13,216 nt of DNA from Sphingomonadales bacterium (GCA_020200935.1 JAIVHR010000176.1:1-13216); one strand, 5' to 3'. Numbered from the stretch's first letter, positions 1 through 7,602 are shown. A program made the numbers and translations. The notes: generated by a model from the letters alone, not told the origin.

Positions 1-477
1 ATCGACGACTGGAACGACCATCTCTCGACGATCTTCCCCGAGGTTCGGCTGAAGAGCTTCCTCGAGATGCGCGGCGCCGACGGCGGCCCGTGGAACCGGA
101 TCTGCGCGCTGCCCGCGCTCTGGGTCGGGCTACTCTACGACCAGGCGGCGCTCGATGCGGCCTGGGATTTGGTCAAGGCCTGGACGCTCGAACAGCGCGA
201 GGCCTTGCGCGACGCGGTGCCGAAGCTCGGGCTGAAGGCACCGATCCCGGGCGGCCGCACCCTCGCCGACCTCGCTCCGCAAGTGCTCGACATCGCCACC
301 GCCGGCCTCACCGCCCGCGCCCGCCTCAACGGCGCCGGCGACAATGAGAGCGGCTTTCTCGACCCGCTGCGCGAGATCGTCGCCGACGGAAGGACGCCGG
401 CCGAGTCCCTGCTCGACCGCTATCACGGCAAATGGGAAGGCGACGTCAGCCGCGTCTATGCGGAAGAGAGCTTCTAG
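1..477 (+). CDS. gshA: Glutamate-cysteine ligase, plant/alphaproteobacterial type (3' part)
   Basis: The reading frame is open from base 1 and ends at TAG 475-477, so only the C-terminal 158 residues are present. The product is the ATP-dependent enzyme that joins glutamate and cysteine, the first step of cytosolic glutathione synthesis. The recognisable block is near the left edge: DWNDHLSTIFPEVRLKSFLE followed by MRGADGGPWNR and ALPALWVGLLYD, which matches the class II/plant-type GshA family rather than the enterobacterial type. The tail LLDRYHGKWEGDVSRVYAEE is also typical of the family C-terminus, so the end appears intact. The first in-frame ATG (67) is internal and is not the true start. 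Four bases after the stop a REP hairpin pair begins. The next gene is convergent. Confidence 0.93.
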   Translation: MDDWNDHLSTIFPEVRLKSFLEMRGADGGPWNRICALPALWVGLLYDQAALDAAWDLVKAWTLEQREALRDAVPKLGLKAPIPGGRTLADLAPQVLDIATAGLTARARLNGAGDNESGFLDPLREIVADGRTPAESLLDRYHGKWEGDVSRVYAEESF

Positions 478-481
478 CCAC

Positions 482-627
482 CGTCATCCCGGCGAAAGCC
501 GGGATCTCAGGCAAATGCGCGCAAACGTCGAAACTGGGGCGCAAACTGTCAAAGGCTGCAATCGGTGTCCCACTCCAGCCAGGCCAGCGCAAAACTGCCC
601 GAGATTCCAGCTTTCGCTGGAATGACG
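482..627. repeat. Inverted pair of REP-like hairpins (146-bp BIME-like element)
   Basis: The left end (482-508) and right end (601-627) are 27-bp imperfect inverted repeats, both starting CGTCAT in the outside-in direction. Each end also folds alone into a perfect 8-bp stem with a GAAA tetraloop: 486-493 with 498-505, and 604-611 with 616-623 (GAAA reads as TTTC on the plus strand). The two hairpins differ at two base pairs and both changes are compensated. The 92-bp core has no coding signal. It fills the gap between the convergent stops of gshA (477) and the methyltransferase (632), where it could act as a bidirectional transcript end. REP elements of this kind are normally mobilised by RAYT (REP-associated tyrosine) transposases; none is encoded here. 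Confidence 0.85.
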
Positions 628-631
628 TTAG

Positions 632-1972
632 TCATTCCGCCACCACGACCTCGGGCATCATCGGCCGCGCCGGGCTGCGCTTGAGGCGGGCGAAGAAGCG
701 CGGCACCGGGGCGTTGCGTTCCATCCAGTGCCAGTAGTCTTGATAGGCCGGGTCACCCATCAAGTGCTTTTCCTCGGTCCTGGCGCGCCAGTAATAGACG
801 CCCGAGACCGCGGCGAGCAGCGCCGTGTTGCGCACCAGATCGACGAAGCTGCCGCTCATCGGCAGGAAGGGCAGCGCGGCGAGCCACCAGAAAGTGTTCT
901 TCGCCAGATAGGCCGGGTGGCGGGTGAAACCGTAGGGCCCGTGGGTCATGATCCCGCGATGGGTGAGGTTCGAAAAGCGCAAGCCGAAGGCGACCGTCGC
1001 CCAGCTGTAGATACCGGTCAACAACACGAGCACGCCGCCCCAAATCGCGAGCAGCACGGGGTGGCCGGCGAGCCAGACGGTCCAGGCGCCCTCGTCGGCC
1101 TGATAGTCGAGCACCCCGCCCGGATTCATCAGGATGAAGGGCGGATAGCAGATCAGCGCCGCGACCCAGCCCTGGGCATAGGGATTGGCCGAGCGGATAT
1201 GCGCGTCGAGCGGGCGAAGCGTCAGGATATAGCCGACGGTGGCGAAGACCACGTCGATCAAAAACAACAGCGCGACCAGGAACCAGGCCATCGCCACCGG
1301 ATCGGCAAGGATCTCGGCACTCGTCCAGCGCAAGGTTTCGAACCAGTTGCCGGGCACGATCGAGATCATGAAGGCGGTGAAGAAGCCCTTGACCGCCCAG
1401 CTGCGGAAATGCTCGACCAGCCTGGCGCGATCGATCTTCTCCTCGCCGGCGCCGGTCAGCCATCGACCGAACATGTAGCAGCCGTCCTTCGGCGCTTCGA
1501 GCCGCCGGTCGATCCAGAAGATATAGGGAATCGAGAGCAGGAACAGCGGGATCGCGCCCCAGGCCAGCATCCGCATCGCGAACAGATATTGGCCGTCCCA
1601 ATACCAGCGGCAGATGCAATAGAGCGCGCCGATGATCGCGAAAGTCGCCCACAAGCCGGCGAGCTTGGTGATGCTGATCTCGCGCGTCTCGTCATGCGGC
1701 CGCGCCGGGCGCGACCAGTCGAGCCCGGTCGAGGGGTTCTTCCAGGCCTTGTCGACGAGCACCGTCCACAACACCATCGGCAGCGCGCAGGCCAGCACCG
1801 CCAGCATGCTCGAGATCGGCCCGTCGGCGCCGGTCGCCCGGCCGACCGCAACCGCGGCGAGCAGCCCGGCGAGCCCGACAAGGCCGACCCCGCTCGAAAC
1901 CGCGGATTTCGGCCGCGGATCGGCGGAAGCCATCGCCTTTCTGGCGGGCTTCAGGGGACGATGAACGGTCAT
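632..1972 (-). CDS. Polytopic membrane methyltransferase, isoprenylcysteine carboxyl methyltransferase / PEMT-like
   Basis: The protein has about 446 residues and many hydrophobic segments. The C-terminal quarter carries the ICMT/PEMT signature: GPYGFTRHPAYLAKNTFWW (His at about residue 352) and then RARTEEKHLMGDPAYQDYW (Glu pair at about 400-401). These are the S-adenosylmethionine-binding RHPxY and EE motifs of this family. The natural substrate (lipid, prenyl or other small molecule) cannot be read from the sequence. The N-terminal 250 residues are extra membrane helices that I do not recognise. The start is uncertain: ATG at 1972 has GGAG directly abutting it, TTG at 1990 lacks a clear ribosome binding site, and ATG at 1933 has AAAGG upstream. 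The stop TGA (632-634) lies five bases beyond the REP pair. The tRNA-Gly gene is 70 bp upstream on the same strand. Confidence 0.8.
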   Translation of the reverse strand: MTVHRPLKPARKAMASADPRPKSAVSSGVGLVGLAGLLAAVAVGRATGADGPISSMLAVLACALPMVLWTVLVDKAWKNPSTGLDWSRPARPHDETREISITKLAGLWATFAIIGALYCICRWYWDGQYLFAMRMLAWGAIPLFLLSIPYIFWIDRRLEAPKDGCYMFGRWLTGAGEEKIDRARLVEHFRSWAVKGFFTAFMISIVPGNWFETLRWTSAEILADPVAMAWFLVALLFLIDVVFATVGYILTLRPLDAHIRSANPYAQGWVAALICYPPFILMNPGGVLDYQADEGAWTVWLAGHPVLLAIWGGVLVLLTGIYSWATVAFGLRFSNLTHRGIMTHGPYGFTRHPAYLAKNTFWWLAALPFLPMSGSFVDLVRNTALLAAVSGVYYWRARTEEKHLMGDPAYQDYWHWMERNAPVPRFFARLKRSPARPMMPEVVVAE

Positions 1973-2042
1973 CTCCGGTACGCTAGCCAAGAATGGTAAA
2001 GACCGGACGAAGAAAGAGGGTAAATATCGGCCAGGCTGCGGC

Positions 2043-2116
2043 TGGAGCGGGTAGCGGGAATCGAACCCGCATCACAAGCTTGGAAGGCTAGTGCTCTACC
2101 ATTGAGCTATACCCGC
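2043..2116 (-). tRNA. tRNA-Gly (anticodon UCC), CCA encoded
   Basis: On the minus strand the sequence folds into a full cloverleaf. The acceptor stem GCGGGTA/TACCCGC is perfect, the D arm is GCTC-AATGGTA-GAGC, the anticodon loop is CTTCCAA with anticodon TCC, and the T arm is GCGGG-TTCGATT-CCCGC. The discriminator is U, followed by an encoded CCA (2043-2045). The anticodon stem CTAGC/GCTTG has one U-U mismatch at the 28-42 pair. A TTGACC (-35-like, minus strand 2159-2164) lies upstream, but I see no good -10 at the right distance. Confidence 0.95.
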
Positions 2117-2326
2117 ATTCACGGCGGCGCGCTGCCCATGCCATCAGGCCGGGCGTATGGTCAATATGGTCGGTGTCGCCTGCCGGACAAGCCGCACCAA
2201 CCTTGCACACTGCGGCCAGCCGTGTTTCCCTGACGCTTCGTAGCTCACCGCCGAATACCGGGCGTCGGCTCTTCAAGTCGACTGATCCCGGCGTTTGCCC
2301 ATTCTGATCGAGGGAGATTTTCCGCG

Positions 2327-3548
2327 ATGGCATCGAGCGCAGAAGGCGCGGTCACGCCGAATTTCAAGCCGAGTGTATTCTACGGCGCGATCGGGCTGAT
2401 CGGCGCGCTGATCGCGCTTACGGTGCTGGCGGCAGACGACGCGACCCGCTATTTCGGCGCCGTGCAGGCCGTGGCGACCGGCTCCTTCGGCTGGCTGCTC
2501 GTCCTGACGGTCAACCTGCTGCTCGTTTTCTGCGCCGTCCTCGCCTTCACCCGGCTCGGCCATATCCGGCTTGGCGGCGCCGCGGCGATCCCCGAATTTT
2601 CGCGGGCGACATGGTTCTCGATGCTGTTCAGCGCGCGTCGCCACATCGCTCGGCTTCGGCGCATCGCAGATCAATGCCGGGCTCAATCTGCTCGCCGGCG
2701 TTCCCGATACGGCGCTGGCAAAATTCCTGCTGATCACGGGGATCACGTGTTTTGCGACGATCTCGGTCGGGCTCGGCCTCAAGAAAGGCATCAGGCGCCT
2801 GTCGGAGATCAACATGGTGCTGGCGATCCTGCTGGCGCTGTTCGTGCTGGTGCTCGGCCCGACGGTCTTTCTGCTCGACGGTTTCATCCAGAATGTCGGC
2901 TATTATGTGCAGCGCTTCGTCTATCTGTCGAGCTGGACCGAGACCTATGTTTCGGGCGAATGGCAGAGCGACTGGACGATCTTCTATTATGCCTGGTGGA
3001 TCAGCTGGTCGCCCTTCGTCGGCATCTTCATCGCCCGCATCTCCTACGGCCGGACGATCCGCGAATTCGTCGCCGGCGTGCTGCTCGTGCCGACGCTCTT
3101 CACCTTCGCCTGGATGACCATATTCGGCAACAGCGCGCTCCATATCGAGCTGTTCGGCCCGGGCGGCCTCTCCGAAGCCGTCAATGCGAGCATGCCCGAT
3201 GCGCTGTTCGCCTTCCTCGCCAACTATCCGCTGGCCGACATCATGTCGGGGCTTGCCATCATCGTCGTCACCACCTTCTTCATCACTTCGGCCGATTCGG
3301 GCGCGCTGGTAACCGCGATGATCGCCTCGGGCGGCCATCACGAGGCCGGCTTCGCGCCGCGGGTGATCTGGTCGGTGGCGATCGGGTTGCTGGCGGCGAT
3401 ATTGCTCTGGGCCGGCGGCTTGCAGGCGCTGCAGACCGGGGCGATCGTCACCGGCCTGCCCTTCGCGCTCGTGCTGCTGTTGATGGCCGCGGGGCTCTGG
3501 CGATTGCTCAAGCAGGAAGCGGACCGGCCGCAGGAAGCGGCGGGCTAG
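2327..3548 (+). pseudogene. BCCT-family betaine/choline/carnitine transporter, broken by an internal deletion and frameshift
   Basis: Intact relatives are inner-membrane osmolyte transporters (BetP/BetT type) of about 500 residues with 12 helices. Translation starts at ATG 2327 behind AGGGAGA (2311-2317). The N-terminal frame is family-like to WFSMLFSA (codons to 2635). The family then continues with a Gly-rich GMGIGL helix, but here the sequence jumps directly to VATSLGFGASQINAGLN in another frame (from 2637). About 95-100 codons are missing, and the deletion length must be 2 mod 3. The downstream frame is otherwise complete: GIRRLSEINMVLA, the signature region DWTIFYYAWWISWSPFVG, TSADSGALVTAMI and a normal C-terminus ending at TAG 3546-3548. 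Loss of helix 3 and its neighbours plus the frame change should abolish function unless the sequence is in error. The good ribosome binding site and intact 3' half suggest a recent event or a data artefact. Confidence 0.88.
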
Positions 3549-4828
3549 GGCGCCGGTTCCAGCAGCGTGTCGCGCAGGGCGAGCGCGGCGCCCCGCTCGA
3601 GATCGGGGATCGCCAGCGGTGCCATGCGCGGTGCTCCGGCCGTGCCGATCAGCAGCGAGGCGAGACCGAAGGCCCGCTGGAGCAAACTCTGGCGCACGGT
3701 TATAGACTGGATCTTCGGCAGCGGCAGGATAGTCGTTTGCGGTTTCGTCACACCGCGGCGTACGAACAGCGTGTCTCCATCGAGCAGATATCCGCGTGCG
3801 CGCCATTCGAGCCAGATGATCGGGGCTACGGTAAGGGCTCCCAGCGCAACGACGATCAGAAGCTCGGGCTGGAGGCTGCCCGAGATTATGGCGGTGGCAA
3901 TCAGCGCCAGGGCGGGCAGCACGGCCCGGTGCCAGGGGGATCGTCTCGAGACGGACACGAACCGCTCGCGCGGCGGCGGCAGCTTCATCGCCATCTCGGC
4001 GAAGATCGGTTCGAGCTCGGCGCGCCGCGCAAAGGGCGCGGCGTCGTGGTGGGTTCCGGCCTTGCCGTCGCTGCCGAGGCTCTGCAGCGCCAGCCCCTGC
4101 CAGCCGAAATGCCGCCGCACAAGACCGGTCGAAACGATCGCCGCCTGCAACCGTTTCAGGGGAATGACGACGTCGGTGCGAGTGAAGAGCCCGCGCTCGC
4201 GCCGCAGCCCGCTCTCGGTGCGGGTCAGCCGGAAACCGTAATCCTTGAGGAAGGTGCGCACCACGCCCGCCGCCATGCCGACCATCAACAGCGCGCCGGC
4301 GAAGAACAGCGCCGCGCCGATCGAAACCAGCGCAAGCAAGGTCGCCGCCTCGTTTCCGATCCAATATTCGGGCTGAGCGAAATCGAACGGCATGAAGCTC
4401 CCCGCATATTGCGAGGTGCCGCCGAGGATCGCGAGGAAGACCAGCGAGAAGTTGAACAGCCCGAAGACCAGCAGCCGCGGCGGGCCCATCGCGAAGAGCG
4501 GCGGGGGCGCGAGCAGGCTCTGTTCGAGGCTGACATCCTGGATCCGATCGAAGGGGATGGTGCGCCGGTTGCGGCTGAAGACGCCGCTTTCGATCACCAG
4601 CTGCCCGTCAGCCGTCTCGTAGGAAAAGCGCCGCCACCAGATCCATGCCGACAGCATCGAGATGACGAGCCCGGCGAGCGCGATCAGCAGCAGCATTCCG
4701 AAATCGAGATCGGTCGAGAAATAGGCGATCGCCGGCAGGCCGAGCACGAATTGCGGCAGCCGCTCGAGAAAGCGGATCGCAAGCGTTGCCGGGTGGAGCC
4801 GGCGAGGAGTTTCGGGCTCCTCGGTCAC
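3545..4828 (-). CDS. Bacterial PH-domain (bPH2/DUF304) membrane protein, YdbT-like
   Basis: The protein has 427 residues with membrane segments around 25-65, 120-140, 160-190 and 300-340. Three bPH2 modules alternate with the helices. Module 2 (about 197-252) and module 3 (about 345-400) each show the full pattern, a pair of strands with a PLxxxQxxxV-type segment followed by R-x-FG and more strands (RRHFGWQGL; RAFGLASLLIGTAG). Module 1 (about 68-107) has FSYETADGQLVIESG and IPFDRIQDVSLEQSLLA but then runs straight into PPPLFAMGPPR, so its second half is missing (junction near base 4508). Start GTG 4828 overlaps the upstream stop as GTGA, indicating translational coupling. The stop overlaps that of the BCCT gene in CTAG. 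YdbS/YdbT of Bacillus have been linked to resistance to membrane-active compounds; the role here is unknown. Confidence 0.85.
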   Translation of the reverse strand: MTEEPETPRRLHPATLAIRFLERLPQFVLGLPAIAYFSTDLDFGMLLLIALAGLVISMLSAWIWWRRFSYETADGQLVIESGVFSRNRRTIPFDRIQDVSLEQSLLAPPPLFAMGPPRLLVFGLFNFSLVFLAILGGTSQYAGSFMPFDFAQPEYWIGNEAATLLALVSIGAALFFAGALLMVGMAAGVVRTFLKDYGFRLTRTESGLRRERGLFTRTDVVIPLKRLQAAIVSTGLVRRHFGWQGLALQSLGSDGKAGTHHDAAPFARRAELEPIFAEMAMKLPPPRERFVSVSRRSPWHRAVLPALALIATAIISGSLQPELLIVVALGALTVAPIIWLEWRARGYLLDGDTLFVRRGVTKPQTTILPLPKIQSITVRQSLLQRAFGLASLLIGTAGAPRMAPLAIPDLERGAALALRDTLLEPAP

Positions 4829-5316
4829 GGCAGATCGTGCCCGATTTGCCGGCGGATCTCCTCGCGCATCCGGTTGGCGTCGTCGATCGCGAGGCCGGGC
4901 AGCGCGACCGTGCTGTTGTAGCTACCGGCGGTATGCAGGGTCAGCGTTGCGACCCCGAACATTCGCTCGATCGGCCCGCGCGAGACGTCGATATGCTGGA
5001 CCCGGGCGAAGGGCACGACCGTGTCCTTGCGGAAAATCCAGCCCGATACGATGCGGATTGCCTCTTCGCCCATCTGGTACCCCCAGCGCCGATAGCGGCG
5101 GCCGGGAAAGACCGTCACCGCGATCAGATAGAGCAGCACGACCGCCAGGCTGACCGCCCCATATTGCCAGGGGATCTCTGTCGCCAGCACGAGATCGGCA
5201 ATGCCGAGCGCTGCCGCCGGTACCAGCCCAATCAGCGCGGTATGGATCCGGATCACCCATTTCTGTCGCGGATCGAGCCGCTCGAAGGATTCGGGTCGTT
5301 GCTGGTCGTCGGACAT
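4825..5316 (-). CDS. Bacterial PH-domain membrane protein, YdbS-like
   Basis: A 163-residue protein with two hydrophobic segments (about 23-45 and 52-70) followed by one complete bPH2/DUF304 module. The module reads WGYQMGEEAIRIVSGWIFRK, then VVPFARVQHIDVSRGPIERM, then FGVATLTLHTAGS. The FG-x-A-T-L and TAG elements at the end are the part missing from module 1 of the downstream partner. Start ATG 5316 is preceded by GGGGGAG four to five bases away, a strong ribosome binding site. The stop TGA (4825-4827) overlaps the GTG start of the next gene, so the two are one operon, the usual ydbS-ydbT order. It is divergent from the hemerythrin gene across a 90-bp gap. Confidence 0.88.
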   Translation of the reverse strand: MSDDQQRPESFERLDPRQKWVIRIHTALIGLVPAAALGIADLVLATEIPWQYGAVSLAVVLLYLIAVTVFPGRRYRRWGYQMGEEAIRIVSGWIFRKDTVVPFARVQHIDVSRGPIERMFGVATLTLHTAGSYNSTVALPGLAIDDANRMREEIRRQIGHDLP

Positions 5317-5341
5317 TGGGCTCCCCCGGCTGTACTCGCCT

Positions 5342-5366
5342 GCAACCTATGTAGGGCTGCGCCGTT
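5342..5366 (+). promoter_or_regulatory. EcfG-like general stress promoter
   Basis: GCAAC (5342-5346), 16 bases, CGTT (5363-5366). The alphaproteobacterial EcfG sigma-factor consensus, from general knowledge, is GGAAC-N16/17-CGTT, so this has four of five -35 bases, the exact spacing and a perfect -10. The distance to the ribosome binding site of the hemerythrin gene (AGGTGAA, about 5394-5400) gives a plausible short leader. No measured start site supports it. Confidence 0.5.
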
Positions 5367-5406
5367 TGGCTATCGAGAGTGAATCGAACAGAAAGGTGAA
5401 GCCCCC

Positions 5407-5886
5407 ATGGCAGACGAGACTATCTTCGCGCGGCTCAAGGAAGATCATGACAAGCATCGCACGATGCTCGATCTGGTCGAGAAGACGCAGGGCGACAGCG
5501 AGGGCCGGCGGGAGCTTTTCGAACGCCTCAGGACCGAGGTCATGGCGCATGCCGCGGCCGAGGAAGAGACGCTCTATGCGACGACGATGGAGGATCCCGA
5601 CCTGCGGGAGGATGCGACGCATTCGGTCGCCGAGCACAAGGAGATCGAGGATTATCTCAAGGAGCTGACCGAGACCGACTATTCCTCGCCCGGCTGGCTG
5701 CCGCGCTTCAAAACGATGAAGGACCGCTATCTCCACCATATCGAGGAGGAAGAGGACGAGATGTTCGTCGCCGCCGCGAGGGACCTGTCGCAGGCCAAGG
5801 AGGAGCAGCTCGCGCGCAAGTTCGAGCAGCGCAAGCCCGACGAGCTCGAACGCGCCGCCGACGCCGAATTCGACGAGCGCGAATAG
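5407..5886 (+). CDS. Hemerythrin HHE-domain protein
   Basis: A 159-residue, highly acidic, all-helical cytosolic protein with no signal peptide. Candidate di-iron ligands sit in the order expected for an HHE four-helix bundle: EDHDKHR (His14, His17), MAHAAAEEE (His48, Glu52), THSVAEHKEIE (His72, His77) and YLHHIEEEEDEMF (His110, His111, Glu115). Such proteins bind oxygen or reactive oxygen/nitrogen species; the specific role is not visible. The C-terminal 35 residues (from about QAKEEQLARKF) are a charged tail. ATG 5407 follows AGGTGAA. An EcfG-like promoter lies upstream, which would fit a general stress function. The stop TAG (5884-5886) adjoins a strong hairpin. Confidence 0.88.
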   Translation: MADETIFARLKEDHDKHRTMLDLVEKTQGDSEGRRELFERLRTEVMAHAAAEEETLYATTMEDPDLREDATHSVAEHKEIEDYLKELTETDYSSPGWLPRFKTMKDRYLHHIEEEEDEMFVAAARDLSQAKEEQLARKFEQRKPDELERAADAEFDERE

Positions 5887-5909
5887 CGGCGGGCCCGGCT
5901 CCCCGCCGC
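5886..5909 (+). terminator. GC-rich hairpin after the hemerythrin gene, possible terminator
   Basis: GCGGCGGG (5886-5893) pairs perfectly with CCCGCCGC (5902-5909) around an 8-base loop. The stem begins at the last base of the stop codon. There is no T-run after it, only CGCTTG, so it is at best a weak intrinsic terminator, and it may instead protect the transcript 3' end. Confidence 0.4.
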
Positions 5910-5912
5910 CGC

Positions 5913-5941
5913 TTGTCGATCAACCCGTTCGCGTGTATTAG
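5913..5941 (+). promoter_or_regulatory. Possible housekeeping promoter for the S41-like gene
   Basis: TTGTCG (5913-5918), 17-base spacer, TATTAG (5936-5941). Each hexamer matches four of six positions of the sigma-70 consensus. It lies in a locally AT-richer stretch just before the ribosome binding site GGAGAAG (5961-5967) of the downstream gene. Position and spacing are good, but the match is modest. Confidence 0.35.
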
Positions 5942-5972
5942 TGACATAATACATTAGAGCGGAGAAGCGTTC

Positions 5973-7541
5973 ATGCGGCCGATTTTTCTGGCTATCGTCC
6001 TGCTGCTCGGCAGCGCCGCGCAGGCCGTCGAGCCGCTGACACCCCAAGAATGGCGCGCCGATATCGCGGCGCTCGAAAGCGGCGTTGCCGGAATGCATCC
6101 CGCGCCGTTCCATAGCGTCTCCGAAGCCGATTTTTCCGCCGCCGCCGACCGGCTCGCCGCGCGGGCCGATGAAGCGAGCGAGGCCGAGATGATCGCCGGC
6201 CTGACCGAGCTTGTGGCGATGCTCGGCGAGGGGCACAGCCGGCTGGTCGTACCGCTCGGCGGGTTCGGGCCGGTCGGCGCCGGCCATCGCGAGGACGAGG
6301 CACCGCGGATCGCGCCGCTCGCCTATATTCCGGCGCAACCTATGCTCGCCGGCGAGGAGTATGTCGTCATCCGCGCTGACGCCGACCATGCCGGGCTGAT
6401 CGGCGCGCGGATCGTTTCGATCGATGGCGTGCCGATTGCCGAGGCGGCCAGCCGCATCGCCCCGCTCGTCAATGCCGACAGCCCGGCCGAGCGGGTGACC
6501 CGGATCGGCGATTTCCTGATGGTGCCGGCGCTGCTCCGCGCGCGGGGCTTCGAGACCGGCCGCCGCTGGGAGCTGGCGAAGCCCTCGGGCGAGACCGTCA
6601 CGGTCGAGCTGCCCGAGATGCGCGAGCCCGTCGAATGGCAGGGCAGCGAGCCCTATCCGGACCCTCCCGCCGATGCGCAAAGCCCGGTCAACTGGGTCGT
6701 GCCGCTCGGTGACGGGCGGGTGCTGCTGCGCCTCGGCGAGATTGGCGATCAGGAGGACATCGCGATGACCGGACTCGCCCAAGCCACCGCAGCGCTGCTC
6801 GGTCGCGAGGAGGACCCGGCGCTCATCGTCGATCTGCGGGGCAATCCGGGGGGCGACAATAGCCAGATCGATGCATTGGTCCGCACCGTGATCCGCGATG
6901 AAAGGCTGTTCGAGCCGGGCCGGCTGTTCGTGCTGATCGACGGACGCACCCACAGCGCGGCGGTGAACCTCGCCAACCAGCTCGACCGCTGGACGCCGGC
7001 CATATTCGTCGGCAGCCCGACCGCCGCCTCGCCCAACAGCTATGGCGACGCCCGGCCGCTCGAACTGCCCAATTCGGGGCTCTCGGCTCGAATCTCGACA
7101 CTATATTGGCAGGATAGCGGCCCGATGGACGAACGCGCTTCGATCTCGCCCGAGATCGCCGCGCCCTTCACCCAGGCGGCCATCGCTGCGGGTCGCGACC
7201 CCGCGCTCGATATGATCGCCGCGATCATCGCGGCACCGCCCGGCGCACCCGGCCGCTTTACCGGCAATGCGGCGATGTTCGGGCACGATGTGGGTGTGAC
7301 GATCGAGCTGAGCGGCGACTCGCCGACCCTCGCGATACCCGGGCTGATCCCCGAGCCGGTCGCGCTCGAGGCGCTGCGGATCGGCGAGGACGGTGCAGTG
7401 CAGGCGACGATCAGCGTCGCCGGGGCGACCATCCCGCTCCGCGCCCTGATCCTCGGCGACCGGCTGCTCGGCCATGTCTCGGTCCGTGGCCGGATCTACG
7501 CGTTGGCACTGCATCGAGACGGGCCACCAACCGCTCACTAA
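5973..7541 (+). CDS. Secreted S41-family peptidase-like protein (C-terminal processing protease fold)
   Basis: A 522-residue protein with a Sec signal peptide (MRPIFLAIVLLLGSAAQA, cut after residue 18), so periplasmic or exported. The S41 features appear in order: a helical N-terminal domain ending in GEGHSR (86-90), a PDZ-like segment with LIGARIVSIDGVPIAEA (142-158), the core strand LIVDLRGNPGG (284-294), then IDGRTHSAAVNLANQL with Ser328 at the nucleophile position, and SPNSYGDARPLELPNSGL (353-370). The general-base Lys expected about 25 residues after the Ser is not there: residue 353 is Ser, in GSPTAASPN. It may use a different catalytic arrangement, as tricorn does, or be inactive. The C-terminal 100 residues are an unassigned beta-rich region. 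ATG 5973 follows GGAGAAG. A peptide transporter gene starts 61 bp downstream. Confidence 0.8.
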   Translation: MRPIFLAIVLLLGSAAQAVEPLTPQEWRADIAALESGVAGMHPAPFHSVSEADFSAAADRLAARADEASEAEMIAGLTELVAMLGEGHSRLVVPLGGFGPVGAGHREDEAPRIAPLAYIPAQPMLAGEEYVVIRADADHAGLIGARIVSIDGVPIAEAASRIAPLVNADSPAERVTRIGDFLMVPALLRARGFETGRRWELAKPSGETVTVELPEMREPVEWQGSEPYPDPPADAQSPVNWVVPLGDGRVLLRLGEIGDQEDIAMTGLAQATAALLGREEDPALIVDLRGNPGGDNSQIDALVRTVIRDERLFEPGRLFVLIDGRTHSAAVNLANQLDRWTPAIFVGSPTAASPNSYGDARPLELPNSGLSARISTLYWQDSGPMDERASISPEIAAPFTQAAIAAGRDPALDMIAAIIAAPPGAPGRFTGNAAMFGHDVGVTIELSGDSPTLAIPGLIPEPVALEALRIGEDGAVQATISVAGATIPLRALILGDRLLGHVSVRGRIYALALHRDGPPTAH

Positions 7542-7602
7542 TCGCTTGCGGCGGACCCGCGGGCCGCTAATCTCGCCGGCTTTCGGGCGGGGAGACAAGC
7601 GG

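Noticed and set aside
728..1999. A 423-residue plus-strand reading frame opposite the methyltransferase
   Set aside because: It is antisense to a clear membrane protein with family motifs and has Arg/Asp/Gln-rich shadow composition.
2136..2164. Promoter of the tRNA-Gly gene with TTGACC as -35 on the minus strand
   Set aside because: The -35 is good, but no acceptable -10 occurs at 16-18 bp spacing, so I did not list it as a feature.
2628..4364. A 578-residue minus-strand reading frame
   Set aside because: It spans antisense of the BCCT gene and an off frame of the YdbT-like gene, with the low-complexity composition typical of shadow frames in GC-rich DNA.
2327..4921. An apparent 864-residue plus-strand reading frame starting at the BCCT start codon
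   Set aside because: Only the first 100 or so residues are transporter. After the deletion the frame continues through the wrong frame of the transporter and then antisense to the YdbT-like gene, giving Arg/Gln/Asp-rich nonsense.
7548..7567. GCGGC/GCCGC hairpin between the S41-like and transporter genes as a terminator
   Set aside because: The stem is only 5 bp, the loop is GC-rich and no T-run follows.
7571..7590. Another REP copy around GCCGGCTTTCGGGCGG
   Set aside because: The two sides of the TTTC loop do not pair, and the flanks do not match the repeat ends.
7474..7602. Upstream in-frame start for the peptide transporter, adding 43 residues
   Set aside because: It would overlap the S41-like gene by 68 bp, has no ribosome binding site and adds sequence unlike the family, whereas ATG 7603 has GGGGAGA at good distance.
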